Under the pieces are notes generated by a model, which saw nothing but the letters and a program-made list of their open reading frames with translations, was not told where the DNA came from and did no database searches. A DNA stretch of 64,000 nt from JBMDXB01 sp048594885 (GTDB lineage Bacteria; Acidobacteriota; Vicinamibacteria; Vicinamibacterales; 2-12-FULL-66-21): the NCBI GenBank assembly GCA_048594885.1, contig JBMDXB010000107.1, positions 31,756 to 95,755 on the forward strand, in the 5' to 3' direction. A program made the position numbers and the translations under genes. This document shows, in pieces, positions 13,701 through 20,099 of this stretch (position 1 is its first letter; every line of letters starts with the position of its first letter).

Positions 13701-14388
13701 TATCGTTCCGAGTCTCTCGGGCGGCCGCCAGGTCTTCGTGTTCGAGGACGGCGCGTACCGGCTCGTCTCCCTGCCGGGCGCCGGCGAAACGCCCGGCGAG
13801 GTCGATGCGCCCCTGCGTCTCCTCGCGGGACGGCTGCACGCGATGCCGGTCCTCGATCGCGCGAGCACCGCCTACATCGTCGATTCGAAAGGGCTGCGGA
13901 CGATCGATGCGGCGAAGGCGTCGGAAGCCGGCATCGTGATCGACGTCGGCGATGCCGTGTCCACGTCGGCTGACAAACCGATCACGAATCTCCACCGCGG
14001 CTACCGACGGGCTATCGATGTCATCGTCGCGGCGACCTCGGCGCTGCGCCAGTCGCCCTCGACGGGAACGCCGGACTCGCCGGACATCGGTGAGACCCAA
14101 TTGTGGACTTTCACGCGTCCGCAGTTTTCCCCCGGACGCCGCCTGCGCGTTCGCGTCGGCGGCAGCGGCTTCGTCCACGCGGGGGTCGCACACGGCGGCG
14201 GCGACTGGAATCCGGTCTACAACGTGCCACTCGTGCCGGTGTCGAATCAGTACGAAGCCGTGCTGCCATCCGCCGTCGATGCGTTCACGTTCTTCTGGAC
14301 CGAGGCGCCGTGGACACCGGGTCACCCCGGACATTGGGAACGGGATCGAAACGGGCCCAGAGTATTCAGAGCCATCGAGAGGAGATGA
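10750..14388 (+). CDS. Five-module fusion: kinase-like, amylase-C-like, metallophosphatase, HAD-like, carbohydrate-binding
   Basis: 1212 aa, GTG start. Residues about 75-330 resemble an aminoglycoside-phosphotransferase/maltokinase-type kinase: GEGYHMIALL, Lys101 in VVKYAK, His264-Asp266-Asn271 in HLDFSMLN, and Asp287 in FDPHMG. Residues about 446-531 (LILAVNFEDTES..YHLRDLFTGETYVRTGDELV) look like the all-beta C-terminal domain of GlgE/trehalose-synthase enzymes, without the barrel. Residues about 555-880 are a calcineurin-like phosphatase: GDVHGE (562), GDIGHG (598), GNHD (632), then GHT. Residues about 915-1090 begin with Asp921/Asp923 in VTDLDEML and continue LVFSSERAFDWF, as in HAD phosphatases. 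Residues about 1115-1208 are a beta module (GGGDWNPVYNVPL) like a starch-binding CBM. The parts suggest phosphorylation and dephosphorylation of a sugar or polysaccharide in the cytoplasm. I know no characterised protein with this layout. Confidence 0.75.
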   Translation: MVTNRDTRPQHDPEGHRLEGVLERALTRYHHDELHGGARWIGNRVLDDLLVPIARKAFLDTDDLPNDREVLQTLCSGPMQFLGEGYHMIALLEPDRRFVVKYAKQLHPVPPLETPAPGSQREWEQDHAVAPDGSLHAAIWQHIRAFEAYGPLAVRSRAYIADSSVSELTPHEQRALERFRSIGIVRSLGPKPLALEVSYPESFPTEKRPSRCLTLSVAVVQALVTPLATAIERRVRAGDIPAARELEERYHEFTQQLWRSGVSHLDFSMLNIGLVGNGADERLQIFDPHMGVIDIADGTREVRDPMLTKDGSQERSVDSVLRSSRDGSRWALWRVQQHVATSGDVPQEHAEAAGAIVRDFHAASEGLEQGEGTFGFGRFGRTWRRRRTHVVNTVMHAQLWALVSHPLGALVRCLLDPETAGAVYDRSMAVLGMHGDRPLQQFRARLQVYDHRPLILAVNFEDTESRLVKHWGRVQLPAELDVQDDPAIHYHLRDLFTGETYVRTGDELVRRGLVIGLAPNELHLLQLEDVGVADMAVERTLAVDRDIAPFLQDCTKRVGVVGDVHGELTALEEILLALGFIDARKRWAARDGTLVFTGDIGHGRHLQEVFDFIHRLAGEAHAHDGRIVWTLGNHDLYVDREGGQGGEDSAGYRLWPRIREAALHPERHPGLIVQAAYFAHGKLFVHGGVLPNIVELAARERGSGDAETVADYVNEVLRRTLVDRRRISARDLPHEIFHVGTSHARERRMPGELGYEPAGVFTPDLRELDHYRFHGRLLPQVVGHTASARGEIRYSPGSWVKREYIAIDVGRQHGTGNGGLLLTDFGWVAVTPHGPARLVEVSPFFVELARKAAGARGRDVQDASQVTRMLSTYFQVVRPSEQVPGEVNEALFGDFAPAQIVALEQFLANVRQTGRCVVVTDLDEMLTAFSRGPFEEDNLDVLAAYLGAGGVLVFSSERAFDWFYAQLLRPLIGTLGPHSGLLGGIVPSLSGGRQVFVFEDGAYRLVSLPGAGETPGEVDAPLRLLAGRLHAMPVLDRASTAYIVDSKGLRTIDAAKASEAGIVIDVGDAVSTSADKPITNLHRGYRRAIDVIVAATSALRQSPSTGTPDSPDIGETQLWTFTRPQFSPGRRLRVRVGGSGFVHAGVAHGGGDWNPVYNVPLVPVSNQYEAVLPSAVDAFTFFWTEAPWTPGHPGHWERDRNGPRVFRAIERR

Positions 14389-14391
14389 GCC

Positions 14392-14757
14392 ATGGGAGAA
14401 GGTTCACTGCTGCCGGAGGATCCGCGCGAATCAGAGGACGTCATCGCCACGGACGATCCCGAGCGGATCCGCGAGTGGGCGGCGCGACACGACGCGGAAC
14501 CTGCGACGGGCGAGGCCACAACCTCGGGCCCAGCCACGCTCAACGTACAGGACGGTGGCGCCGGGATCCGTTTCAATTTTCCTGGCGCAGCGGTCTTCCG
14601 GCCGATTAGCTGGGAGGAGTGGTTCCGGAATTTCACGGAGCACGACCTCCTGTTCGTGTACGAAGAGGCCCCCCCGGGGCGGCCGCCCACCAATCGCTAC
14701 CGGCTCGTCCCGAGGTCCTCGGACGCCGTGCGATCCAGGGCAGGTTCGCCCCGATGA
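14392..14757 (+). CDS. Small conserved acidic protein of unknown function
   Basis: 121 aa, starting 3 nt after the fusion gene stop (GAGGAG in front of ATG 14392), so translationally linked. DDPERIREWAARHDAEPATG followed by RFNFPGA, PISWEEWFRNFTEHDLLFVYEE and NRYRLV matches a widespread family of about 80-aa bacterial proteins whose usual pattern is DEIRRWAE..PATV...FPG...ISWEEFF..F....L.FLYQ. Their function is unknown. The last 10 codons lie inside the relic of a second glycoside hydrolase gene, so the C-terminus was probably rewritten by a rearrangement near 14729. Confidence 0.75.
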   Translation: MGEGSLLPEDPRESEDVIATDDPERIREWAARHDAEPATGEATTSGPATLNVQDGGAGIRFNFPGAAVFRPISWEEWFRNFTEHDLLFVYEEAPPGRPPTNRYRLVPRSSDAVRSRAGSPR

Positions 14758-14788
14758 ATTCGCCGGAATCGATGACGGACGTGCCCAC
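14729..14788 (-). pseudogene. 5' relic of a second GH-A glycoside hydrolase gene
   Basis: Read on the minus strand from a GTG at 14788 the sequence encodes VGTSVIDSGEFIGANLPWIA, almost the same as the start of the intact hydrolase at 10571 (VGASIGIDFGEFVIGANLP). At DNA level 14731-14775 and 10510-10557 match at nearly every base apart from codon-sized gaps and three substitutions, and similarity reaches the GTG. Beyond PWIA it stops abruptly. This is therefore a truncated duplicate whose remainder has been lost or replaced by the 3' end of the small gene on the other strand. Confidence 0.7.
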
Positions 14789-14816
14789 CGCGCTCCGAGC
14801 AGCGATCGACGTTGGC

Positions 14817-15077
14817 TCAAAAGCCGTATACCGCAGCAACCCGGCGAATGGTTTCCAGGAAGTACACCACGCACCACGCGCCTGCGAGACCGCTCATCGT
14901 TCGCGGCCACACGCCGGCCTCGCGGCTTCTCGGCACAGGGGCGGAAGCGGCCTGCGTCCCAAGCCGGCGATGGCAGCGAGTGCGCAGCCGCTCGGCGCGG
15001 GCGGCGCTCACATCGTACGCGCGCAGCTGGCGCAGCGCCGCAAGCACGCGGTCATCCGAGATGTCGTTCGGCCTCAT
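14817..15077 (-). CDS. Small single-pass membrane protein coupled to the ECF sigma factor
   Basis: 86 aa. A charged helical N-terminus (DDRVLAALRQLRAYDVSAAR, then AERLRTRCHRRL) is followed by a hydrophobic C-terminal segment (about residues 65-84, LAGAWCVVYFLETIRRVAAV). Its ATG overlaps the sigma-factor stop (ATGA at 15074-15077). Very small membrane proteins in this position are common next to ECF sigma genes in Acidobacteriota. A role as sigma-sequestering or accessory membrane factor is inferred only from position; it lacks a zinc-binding anti-sigma motif. Confidence 0.7.
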   Translation of the reverse strand: MRPNDISDDRVLAALRQLRAYDVSAARAERLRTRCHRRLGTQAASAPVPRSREAGVWPRTMSGLAGAWCVVYFLETIRRVAAVYGF

Positions 15078-15664
15078 GTTCCGTAACTCCTTCTGAGCGC
15101 GAGCAGCGCCGGCGAGAGACCGAGCGCTTCCGCCAGCGCGGCACGCGCGCGTGCCAACCGCTGGCGCAAGGCTTCCGGCGTCACCTTGCAGACGGTGGCC
15201 GCTTCGGACGGCGTCAGGCCCTCATAGCCGACGAGCAGCAGAACCTCGCGATGCTGCGGAGGCAGCGCCGCGAGCGCCCGTTCGATTCGTCTCTCCAATT
15301 CACCGGCGGCGGTCAGGTCGAACGGTGACGGCCAGCTCTCGGCGGCCGGCCACAACATCGAGACGCCGGCCACTGCCTCGTGCAGGCGAGCCGCCCGGCG
15401 ATGGGTCCAGTACAGATTTCTCGCGACAGTGAAGAGCCATGCCGCCAGCCGTGTGTCCGGATGGAGCAACTCGGCGTGAGACACGAGCCGGAGCCAGGTT
15501 TCATCGAGCAGGTCCTCGGCAACGCTTCGACTCCGGCTGAGGCGCAGAAGAAATGCAAAGAGCCGCGGACGGTAGATGTCGTACACGCGATCGAACGCCG
15601 TGGCATCCCCGCAGCGGAGAGCTGCGATCAGCGCGGCCTCGTCTTCCCGATCCATCTCCGTCAT
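15074..15664 (-). CDS. ECF-type RNA polymerase sigma factor
   Basis: 196 aa. Region 2 is seen in FDRVYDIYRPRLFAFLLRLS and AEDLLDETWLRLV, followed by LAAWLFTVARNLYWTHRR. Region 4 is seen in LERRIERALAALPPQHREVL followed by the helix-turn-helix EAATVCKVTPEALRQRLARA. It would direct RNA polymerase to a small stress or envelope regulon. The first ATG (15664) is used; an alternative is at 15655. It is divergent from a three-helix membrane protein, with an 18-bp palindrome between them that may be its own promoter element. It is coupled to the small membrane protein downstream. Confidence 0.92.
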   Translation of the reverse strand: MTEMDREDEAALIAALRCGDATAFDRVYDIYRPRLFAFLLRLSRSRSVAEDLLDETWLRLVSHAELLHPDTRLAAWLFTVARNLYWTHRRAARLHEAVAGVSMLWPAAESWPSPFDLTAAGELERRIERALAALPPQHREVLLLVGYEGLTPSEAATVCKVTPEALRQRLARARAALAEALGLSPALLALRRSYGT

Positions 15665-15682
15665 AACGCGCGAACGCCGCTG

Positions 15683-15700
15683 GCGTGACAGATGTCACGC
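15683..15700. promoter_or_regulatory. Palindrome in the divergent sigma/membrane-protein promoter region
   Basis: Perfect 8-bp arms, GCGTGACA and TGTCACGC, separated by 2 nt, in the 81-nt gap between two divergent start codons. A TGTCAC box followed by an ACGTGTCT stretch at about 15702-15710 could be an ECF-type promoter reading toward the + strand gene. It could instead be a repressor operator serving both genes. Confidence 0.5.
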
Positions 15701-15745
15701 ACACGTGTCTCAGGAGTTGTATACGGGAAACACGGAGGCTGTCGA

Positions 15746-16102
15746 ATGAGCTTCGTCGACGCGTTCAACCAGGCCGGCGTTTTCGCGAAACTGAGCCTGC
15801 TGGTGGGATTCGGGCCACCCTTGCTTGCGATCGTTTACATCGTCCAGCGGACGGAATCGACGCTCGCCATATTGCGCCCCGTTTCACTCGCCTCGATCTT
15901 CGCGGGCATCAGCGGGCTCATCGCGGGATTGATAGCCGTCCTGACGGGCCTTGCCGCCATGGACCCGGAGCCAGTCCTGGTGTCGGCCGTCTATGCGGGC
16001 CTTGCGGAGGGGCTCGTCGCGCCGTTCGTTAACTTCGGACTGCTGGCGGTTGCCTGGTTGCTCGTCGCCGTCGCGATGCTCAGGCGCCCGCGCCTCGACT
16101 AA
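15746..16102 (+). CDS. Three-helix membrane protein resembling MotA/TolQ/ExbB channel proteins
   Basis: 118 aa. Hydrophobic segments lie at about residues 12-30, 42-65 and 90-112. The GLIAGLIAVLTGL..AVYAGLAEGLVAPFVNFGLL pattern recalls the pore-lining helices of MotA/TolQ/ExbB proteins, but the protein is shorter and no ExbD/TolR partner is adjacent. ATG 15746 is chosen because GGAGG precedes it by 8 nt; the frame is open to 15692. Divergent from the ECF sigma factor, which may control it. Confidence 0.6.
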   Translation: MSFVDAFNQAGVFAKLSLLVGFGPPLLAIVYIVQRTESTLAILRPVSLASIFAGISGLIAGLIAVLTGLAAMDPEPVLVSAVYAGLAEGLVAPFVNFGLLAVAWLLVAVAMLRRPRLD

Positions 16103-16171
16103 ACGCAGACAGTTCCCTGCCGTGCTATCCTCGCCCCGGCCGTCCCCCAGCCGGTCGATGAGGAGTGAGCC

Positions 16172-16756
16172 GTGATCCTTGCGATGGCTGTGTCGCTGGC
16201 GCTCGCTGGCCCGCAGCAACCCGACCTCGCCAAACTCCCGTCTGGCTGCACGCTGAAAACGTTCGGCGTCATCATCCCGACCGGCTGGTTCGTGACCAAC
16301 GTGCAGGACATGCCTGAAGGCAGGGAGGGCTGCCTGTACATCCTCTTTCGCGACGACAAGTCAGCTGCGGCCACGATCCACGTCGAGTCGGCCGCCGCGA
16401 CGCTGCCGATCTTCCAGCAGAAGGATCCCTTTCAGGGCGCGTACGAGAAGATCGCCGAGGGCCTCGCGAAGAACATGAACGTCGTCCTCGAGCGGCAGAC
16501 CTTTAGAAACGACGACGTGAAGCGGGCGCCGGGAGCCGCGATCGACAAGGCGACGCTGCGCGTATTCGACGCTGAGGTGCCCGGCGACAAACGTCCGTAC
16601 GAAGTGGTGATCTCCGTGATGCGTGCGCCGTCCCACTTCTTCACGGTGATTGTCGTCACGCTCGCCGAGAAAGCCGATCGTGAGGTGGCGGATGCCAGCC
16701 GGGACGCGTTCCGCGAGATCGTCAACTCTCTCACGCCTGCCGCGGCGAAGAAGTGA
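16172..16756 (+). CDS. Secreted protein of unknown function
   Basis: 194 aa. A short signal peptide (about residues 1-13, VSLALAG) is followed by a globular region with IPTGWFVTNVQDMPEGREGC and FFTVIVVTLAEKADREVADA. The layout resembles periplasmic proteins of the PsbP/DUF1795-like group that end in a helix after a beta sheet, but this is only an impression. GTG start with AGGAG 6 nt upstream. It stops 6 nt before the kinase ATG, so the two form an operon and the protein may be functionally tied to that kinase. Confidence 0.65.
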   Translation: MILAMAVSLALAGPQQPDLAKLPSGCTLKTFGVIIPTGWFVTNVQDMPEGREGCLYILFRDDKSAAATIHVESAAATLPIFQQKDPFQGAYEKIAEGLAKNMNVVLERQTFRNDDVKRAPGAAIDKATLRVFDAEVPGDKRPYEVVISVMRAPSHFFTVIVVTLAEKADREVADASRDAFREIVNSLTPAAAKK

Positions 16757-16762
16757 GGCGCA

Positions 16763-18424
16763 ATGGTAGGCAAGACTGTCGGCAAGTATCGCATCCTCGA
16801 GCGCCTCGGTCGCGGCGGAATGGGCACCGTCTACAAGGCACTGGACGAGACGCTCGATCGCGAGGTCGCGATCAAGGTCCTCAACCCTGAGATCGGCGAG
16901 CCGGAAGTGCTGAAGCGCTTCCGCGCGGAGGCCGTTTCGCTCGCCCGGCTCAATCATCCCGGGATTGCGACGCTCTACGAGCTCCACCGCCACGAAGACG
17001 ACCTGCTGATGGTGATGGAATTCCTGCGTGGCGAGACGCTGCAGACGCTCTCGGAGCGTCTCGGCCCGCTCGCCCCGCCGCAGGCCGCGCACCTGTGCAT
17101 CCAGGTGCTCGACGCGCTGGCGCACGCGCATCGCGCGGGTATCGTCCACAGAGACCTGAAGCCGGCGAACGTGATGGTGACCGACACCGGCGTGGTGAAG
17201 GTGATGGACTTCGGCATCGCGCGGGTGATAGGGACCGAACATTACACGAACGCCGGCTACATGATGGGCACGCCGGCGTACATGGCGCCGGAGCAGGTGC
17301 TGGGACACGAGATCGATGGCCGGGCCGACCTGTATGCGGTCGGCGTGATGTTCTACCGGCTGCTCACGCGCGAATTGCCGTTCAGGGCGGACACGGCGAT
17401 CGCGATGGCCCAGAAACACGTGTCGGACCCGCCGACCCCTCTCGGTACGTTCCGTGCCGATCTGCCGCCCTGGTGCGAGGCCGTCATCACCAAGGCGCTC
17501 GCGAAATCGCCCGCCGAACGCTTCCAGACCGCCGAGGAGTTTCGCGCGGCGATCCTCGCGGCGGTCAGTCCGGTCACGCTCGGAGAGCTGCCGACGATGG
17601 CGACGCCGGCCGTGGCGATGCCGTCGATCGAGCGAACCACCACGACCGTCGTCCTCGGCCGCGCCCACCTGTTCGCGCTCGCCGCGCTGCTGGTCGTGCT
17701 CGTCCTCGGCATCGCGGCGCTTGGCTTCGCCGTTCTGAAGCGCGGCGCCAACGCCACGGAATCGACCACGGCGTCACCAGCCGTGCCGGCGCCTGCCGTC
17801 GTCTCGGCGACGACGGGCACCGAAGCGACGCCGGTGCCGGTGCCTCCTTCGGTATCCGCTCCCCCGAGCGCGCCGAAGACGTCAATCGCCGCGCCCGCGG
17901 GTCCGGCGAAAGCATCACAGCGTGTCGCGCTCGCTACTGACACGGCGCCACCGCCGAAAGCGAACGTCGCCAGCGACTCTGCGAGCACGGCAGCGGGGGA
18001 GGAGGTTCCACCGAGTACGCCGCCGGTGGCGGCAGCGGCGCTTCCGGCGCTCACGTTCACGGACGTGAAGATGCTCGTGGCCGACGGCAAGGCGCGACGC
18101 GAACGGGCGGTGCTGCTGACGCTCGCGGCCGATCATCTATCGCTCATCGACTCGTCCACACGCGCCGAGCTGACGTCGCTGCCATATGCGTCGATCGCGG
18201 AGGCCTTCTTTTCGCGATCGAAGCAGCCGAAATGGAAGACGCAGGATGGGAAAGAAGTCTCGGTCGCGGTGGATTTCGGGAAGATGGGCGTCTTCAGGGG
18301 CGCGCGGAATTGGGTGATCTTCACAACCTCGGCCGAGCCGTTGTTCATCCGATTCGACGACAAGGAGCTGGACGCGGCCTTGAAAGCGATCGCGCAGCGA
18401 ACCGGCGTGACGATCCGGCGCTGA
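16763..18424 (+). CDS. PknB-type Ser/Thr protein kinase with one transmembrane helix
   Basis: 553 aa. Kinase domain about residues 5-270: Gly-loop GRGGMGTVY, VAIKVL lysine, catalytic loop HRDLKPANV, DFG, and GTPAYMAPEQVLG. A transmembrane helix at about 303-325 separates it from a Pro/Ala/Ser-rich linker and a C-terminal domain of about 130 residues (LTFTDVKMLVADGKARRERA to the end) in which PYASIAEAFFSRSKQPKW is a visible landmark. The C-terminal part should be periplasmic and may sense envelope signals; I do not recognise its fold. Follows the secreted protein in one operon and precedes a DUF1206 protein by about 40 nt. Confidence 0.92.
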   Translation: MVGKTVGKYRILERLGRGGMGTVYKALDETLDREVAIKVLNPEIGEPEVLKRFRAEAVSLARLNHPGIATLYELHRHEDDLLMVMEFLRGETLQTLSERLGPLAPPQAAHLCIQVLDALAHAHRAGIVHRDLKPANVMVTDTGVVKVMDFGIARVIGTEHYTNAGYMMGTPAYMAPEQVLGHEIDGRADLYAVGVMFYRLLTRELPFRADTAIAMAQKHVSDPPTPLGTFRADLPPWCEAVITKALAKSPAERFQTAEEFRAAILAAVSPVTLGELPTMATPAVAMPSIERTTTTVVLGRAHLFALAALLVVLVLGIAALGFAVLKRGANATESTTASPAVPAPAVVSATTGTEATPVPVPPSVSAPPSAPKTSIAAPAGPAKASQRVALATDTAPPPKANVASDSASTAAGEEVPPSTPPVAAAALPALTFTDVKMLVADGKARRERAVLLTLAADHLSLIDSSTRAELTSLPYASIAEAFFSRSKQPKWKTQDGKEVSVAVDFGKMGVFRGARNWVIFTTSAEPLFIRFDDKELDAALKAIAQRTGVTIRR

Positions 18425-18467
18425 ACGCGCGGGCAGGCTGGTCGGCTTCTTGCTGCACACCAGGACG

Positions 18468-19238
18468 ATGGTGCAGCCGCTGGCACGTCTCGGATACGCC
18501 TCGAAGGCCGTCGTCTATGCGATCGTCGGCGTACTCGCGATCCTGACCGCCGTGAACCGGGGCGGCCGGATCACCGACACGAGCGGCGCGCTCCGCGTCG
18601 TGCTGACGCAGCCCTTCGGCAACACGCTGTTGATCGTGCTCATGATCGGCCTGTCGGGGTATGCAATCTGGCGGCTGCTGGACGCCTTCATGGATCCCGA
18701 CCGCGACGGCACGAGCGCATCCGGTCTGGTCACGCGCATCGGCAACGCGGTGCGTGGGTGCGTCTACGGTGCGCTCGCGGTCGAGGCATTCCAGCTGTTG
18801 CGCGGCATACGCAGCTCGAGCGGTGACAGCGCGGAGCGGTGGACGGCGCGTGTCTTCGACTGGCCGCTCGGCGAGGTCCTCATCGCTGCGGTGGGCGTCA
18901 TCGTCGCGATTTATGGAGCGTCAGAGCTCTTCCGCGCCGTCAAGGGACGCGACGACCCGAAGGTGGACTGGTCGGCGGTGTCCGTTGCGATCCGCCGCGT
19001 CAGCCGCTTCGGCGTGGGGGTGCGCGGCGCCCTCATCGCCACGCTCGGCGTATTCCTCCTCCGCGCGGCGCTCACGAACAACCCGGACGAGGCGGCGGGC
19101 AGCCGGGAATCCTTCCTGCTGCTCGGCGGGCTCGTCGAAGGCCGATGGTTCCTCGCCGTGATTGCCGCGGGGCTGCTGGCGTACGCCGTCGATCAGGCGA
19201 TTCACGCGCGATTCCGTCGCATCCGTCCTGTCGCCTGA
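18468..19238 (+). CDS. DUF1206 integral membrane protein
   Basis: 256 aa from ATG 18468 (a TTG at 18450 is also possible). Three copies of a two-helix unit are visible: LARLGYASKAVVYAIVGVLA with LIGLSGYAIWRLLDAF, then GNAVRGCVYGALAVEA, then FGVGVRGALIATLGVFLLRA with GLLAYAVDQ. This is the DUF1206 pattern of six helices. Function unknown. It probably belongs to the kinase operon. Downstream lies a tandem-repeat array. Confidence 0.85.
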   Translation: MVQPLARLGYASKAVVYAIVGVLAILTAVNRGGRITDTSGALRVVLTQPFGNTLLIVLMIGLSGYAIWRLLDAFMDPDRDGTSASGLVTRIGNAVRGCVYGALAVEAFQLLRGIRSSSGDSAERWTARVFDWPLGEVLIAAVGVIVAIYGASELFRAVKGRDDPKVDWSAVSVAIRRVSRFGVGVRGALIATLGVFLLRAALTNNPDEAAGSRESFLLLGGLVEGRWFLAVIAAGLLAYAVDQAIHARFRRIRPVA

Positions 19239-19252
19239 GGGAACTGACGCAA

Positions 19253-19344
19253 TCAAAGACCAAGGGACCAAAGACCAAGGACCAAAGACCAAGGACCAAA
19301 GACCAAGGGACCAAAAGACCAAGGACCAAGGGACCAAGGACCAA
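19253..19344. repeat. Tandem GGACCAAAGACCAA-type array
   Basis: About 92 nt of imperfect tandem units built from GACCAA with AAG or AGG spacers (GGACCAAAGACCAA repeated with slips). It fills the space between the DUF1206 stop and the convergent membrane-protein gene. Related sequence, partly inverted, recurs at 47765-47838, and GGACC/GGTCC-rich arrays occur at 42517 and 56453. Confidence 0.85.
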
Positions 19345-19357
19345 CGTGTTGCAGCCC

Positions 19358-19373
19358 TTTCAGCAGCCTGCTA
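19358..19373. repeat. 16-bp motif TTTCAGCAGCCTGCTA, copy 1
   Basis: Differs by one base from a copy at 47851-47866. Both lie about 13 nt beyond a GACCAA-type array. The minus-strand gene's TAG stop (19371-19373) is inside the motif. Confidence 0.7.
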
Positions 19374-20099
19374 GACGTCGGACGACTCGGTCGCGAGAAC
19401 ACGGGGCGCGCGCTCGCGATCGCGACGCGGCTTCATGCGCCAGCCGCCGTGGACGAGCGGGACCGCCATCAGCGCGATGGCGATGCCGAACAGAGGCCAG
19501 TCGAAGGAAGTGGGCAGCACGGCCCGAACGGCCTCCGGCCCCTGATCCAGCGCCCGGATCGCGTCGGCCATGAACACGTAGAGCGCGAGGACGATGCCAG
19601 CCGCGCACGCCAGCCAGGAACGCCGGGGAAGCGCCAGCGCCGGATCGTGGTCATCGGACCGCGTCACGAGCGTGCCCCATGCGATCATCAGCACGGCGAT
19701 TGAGACCGGCGCCAGCACCGGCCCCCACCACGGCAGCGGCAGCAGGAACAGGATGTCCCAGTCGAGGACTGACGCCGGCCAGCCGGACATGACGCGCAGG
19801 AACACGTAATAGAGGATGTCCCAGACGCCGAAGGCGAGCGCCGCGTAACCGATCTTCGTGCGCCACGAGCGGCCGGCGAGGATCCCGGCCGTGAGCAGCA
19901 TCATCAACGTGGCCGCTTCGCGCACCAGCTCCACGGCGCCGAGCGCGCCATGCACGGGCAGCGGATTCGGCTGGTACGGTTGCACGCGGTCGACCAGCAC
20001 GCGCAGGTAGTAGACGGTCGCCGACTCGAACCACGCCATCGCGACGGCAAACAGCGCGACGATCAGCCACTGGGAACGCCGTTCCATCGCACGCATCAT
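19371..20099 (-). CDS. Multi-pass membrane protein, cotranscribed with ispH
   Basis: 242 aa with about six hydrophobic segments, starting with WLIVALFAVAMAWFESATVYYL and including AALAFGVWDILYYVFLRV and LPLPWWGPVLAPVSIAVLMI. No family assigned with confidence. The ATG at 20099 overlaps the ispH TGA (ATGA), which fixes the start despite an open frame reaching 20414. The charged C-terminal tail (GWRMKPRRDRERAPR) is probably cytoplasmic. Its stop codon is embedded in the TTTCAGC motif, so the extreme C-terminus may have changed with repeat insertion. Confidence 0.75.
   Translation of the reverse strand: MMRAMERRSQWLIVALFAVAMAWFESATVYYLRVLVDRVQPYQPNPLPVHGALGAVELVREAATLMMLLTAGILAGRSWRTKIGYAALAFGVWDILYYVFLRVMSGWPASVLDWDILFLLPLPWWGPVLAPVSIAVLMIAWGTLVTRSDDHDPALALPRRSWLACAAGIVLALYVFMADAIRALDQGPEAVRAVLPTSFDWPLFGIAIALMAVPLVHGGWRMKPRRDRERAPRVLATESSDV

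Noticed and set aside
19253..19344. CRISPR array
   Set aside because: Units are about 14 nt, contiguous and imperfect, with no unique spacers and no cas genes in the window.
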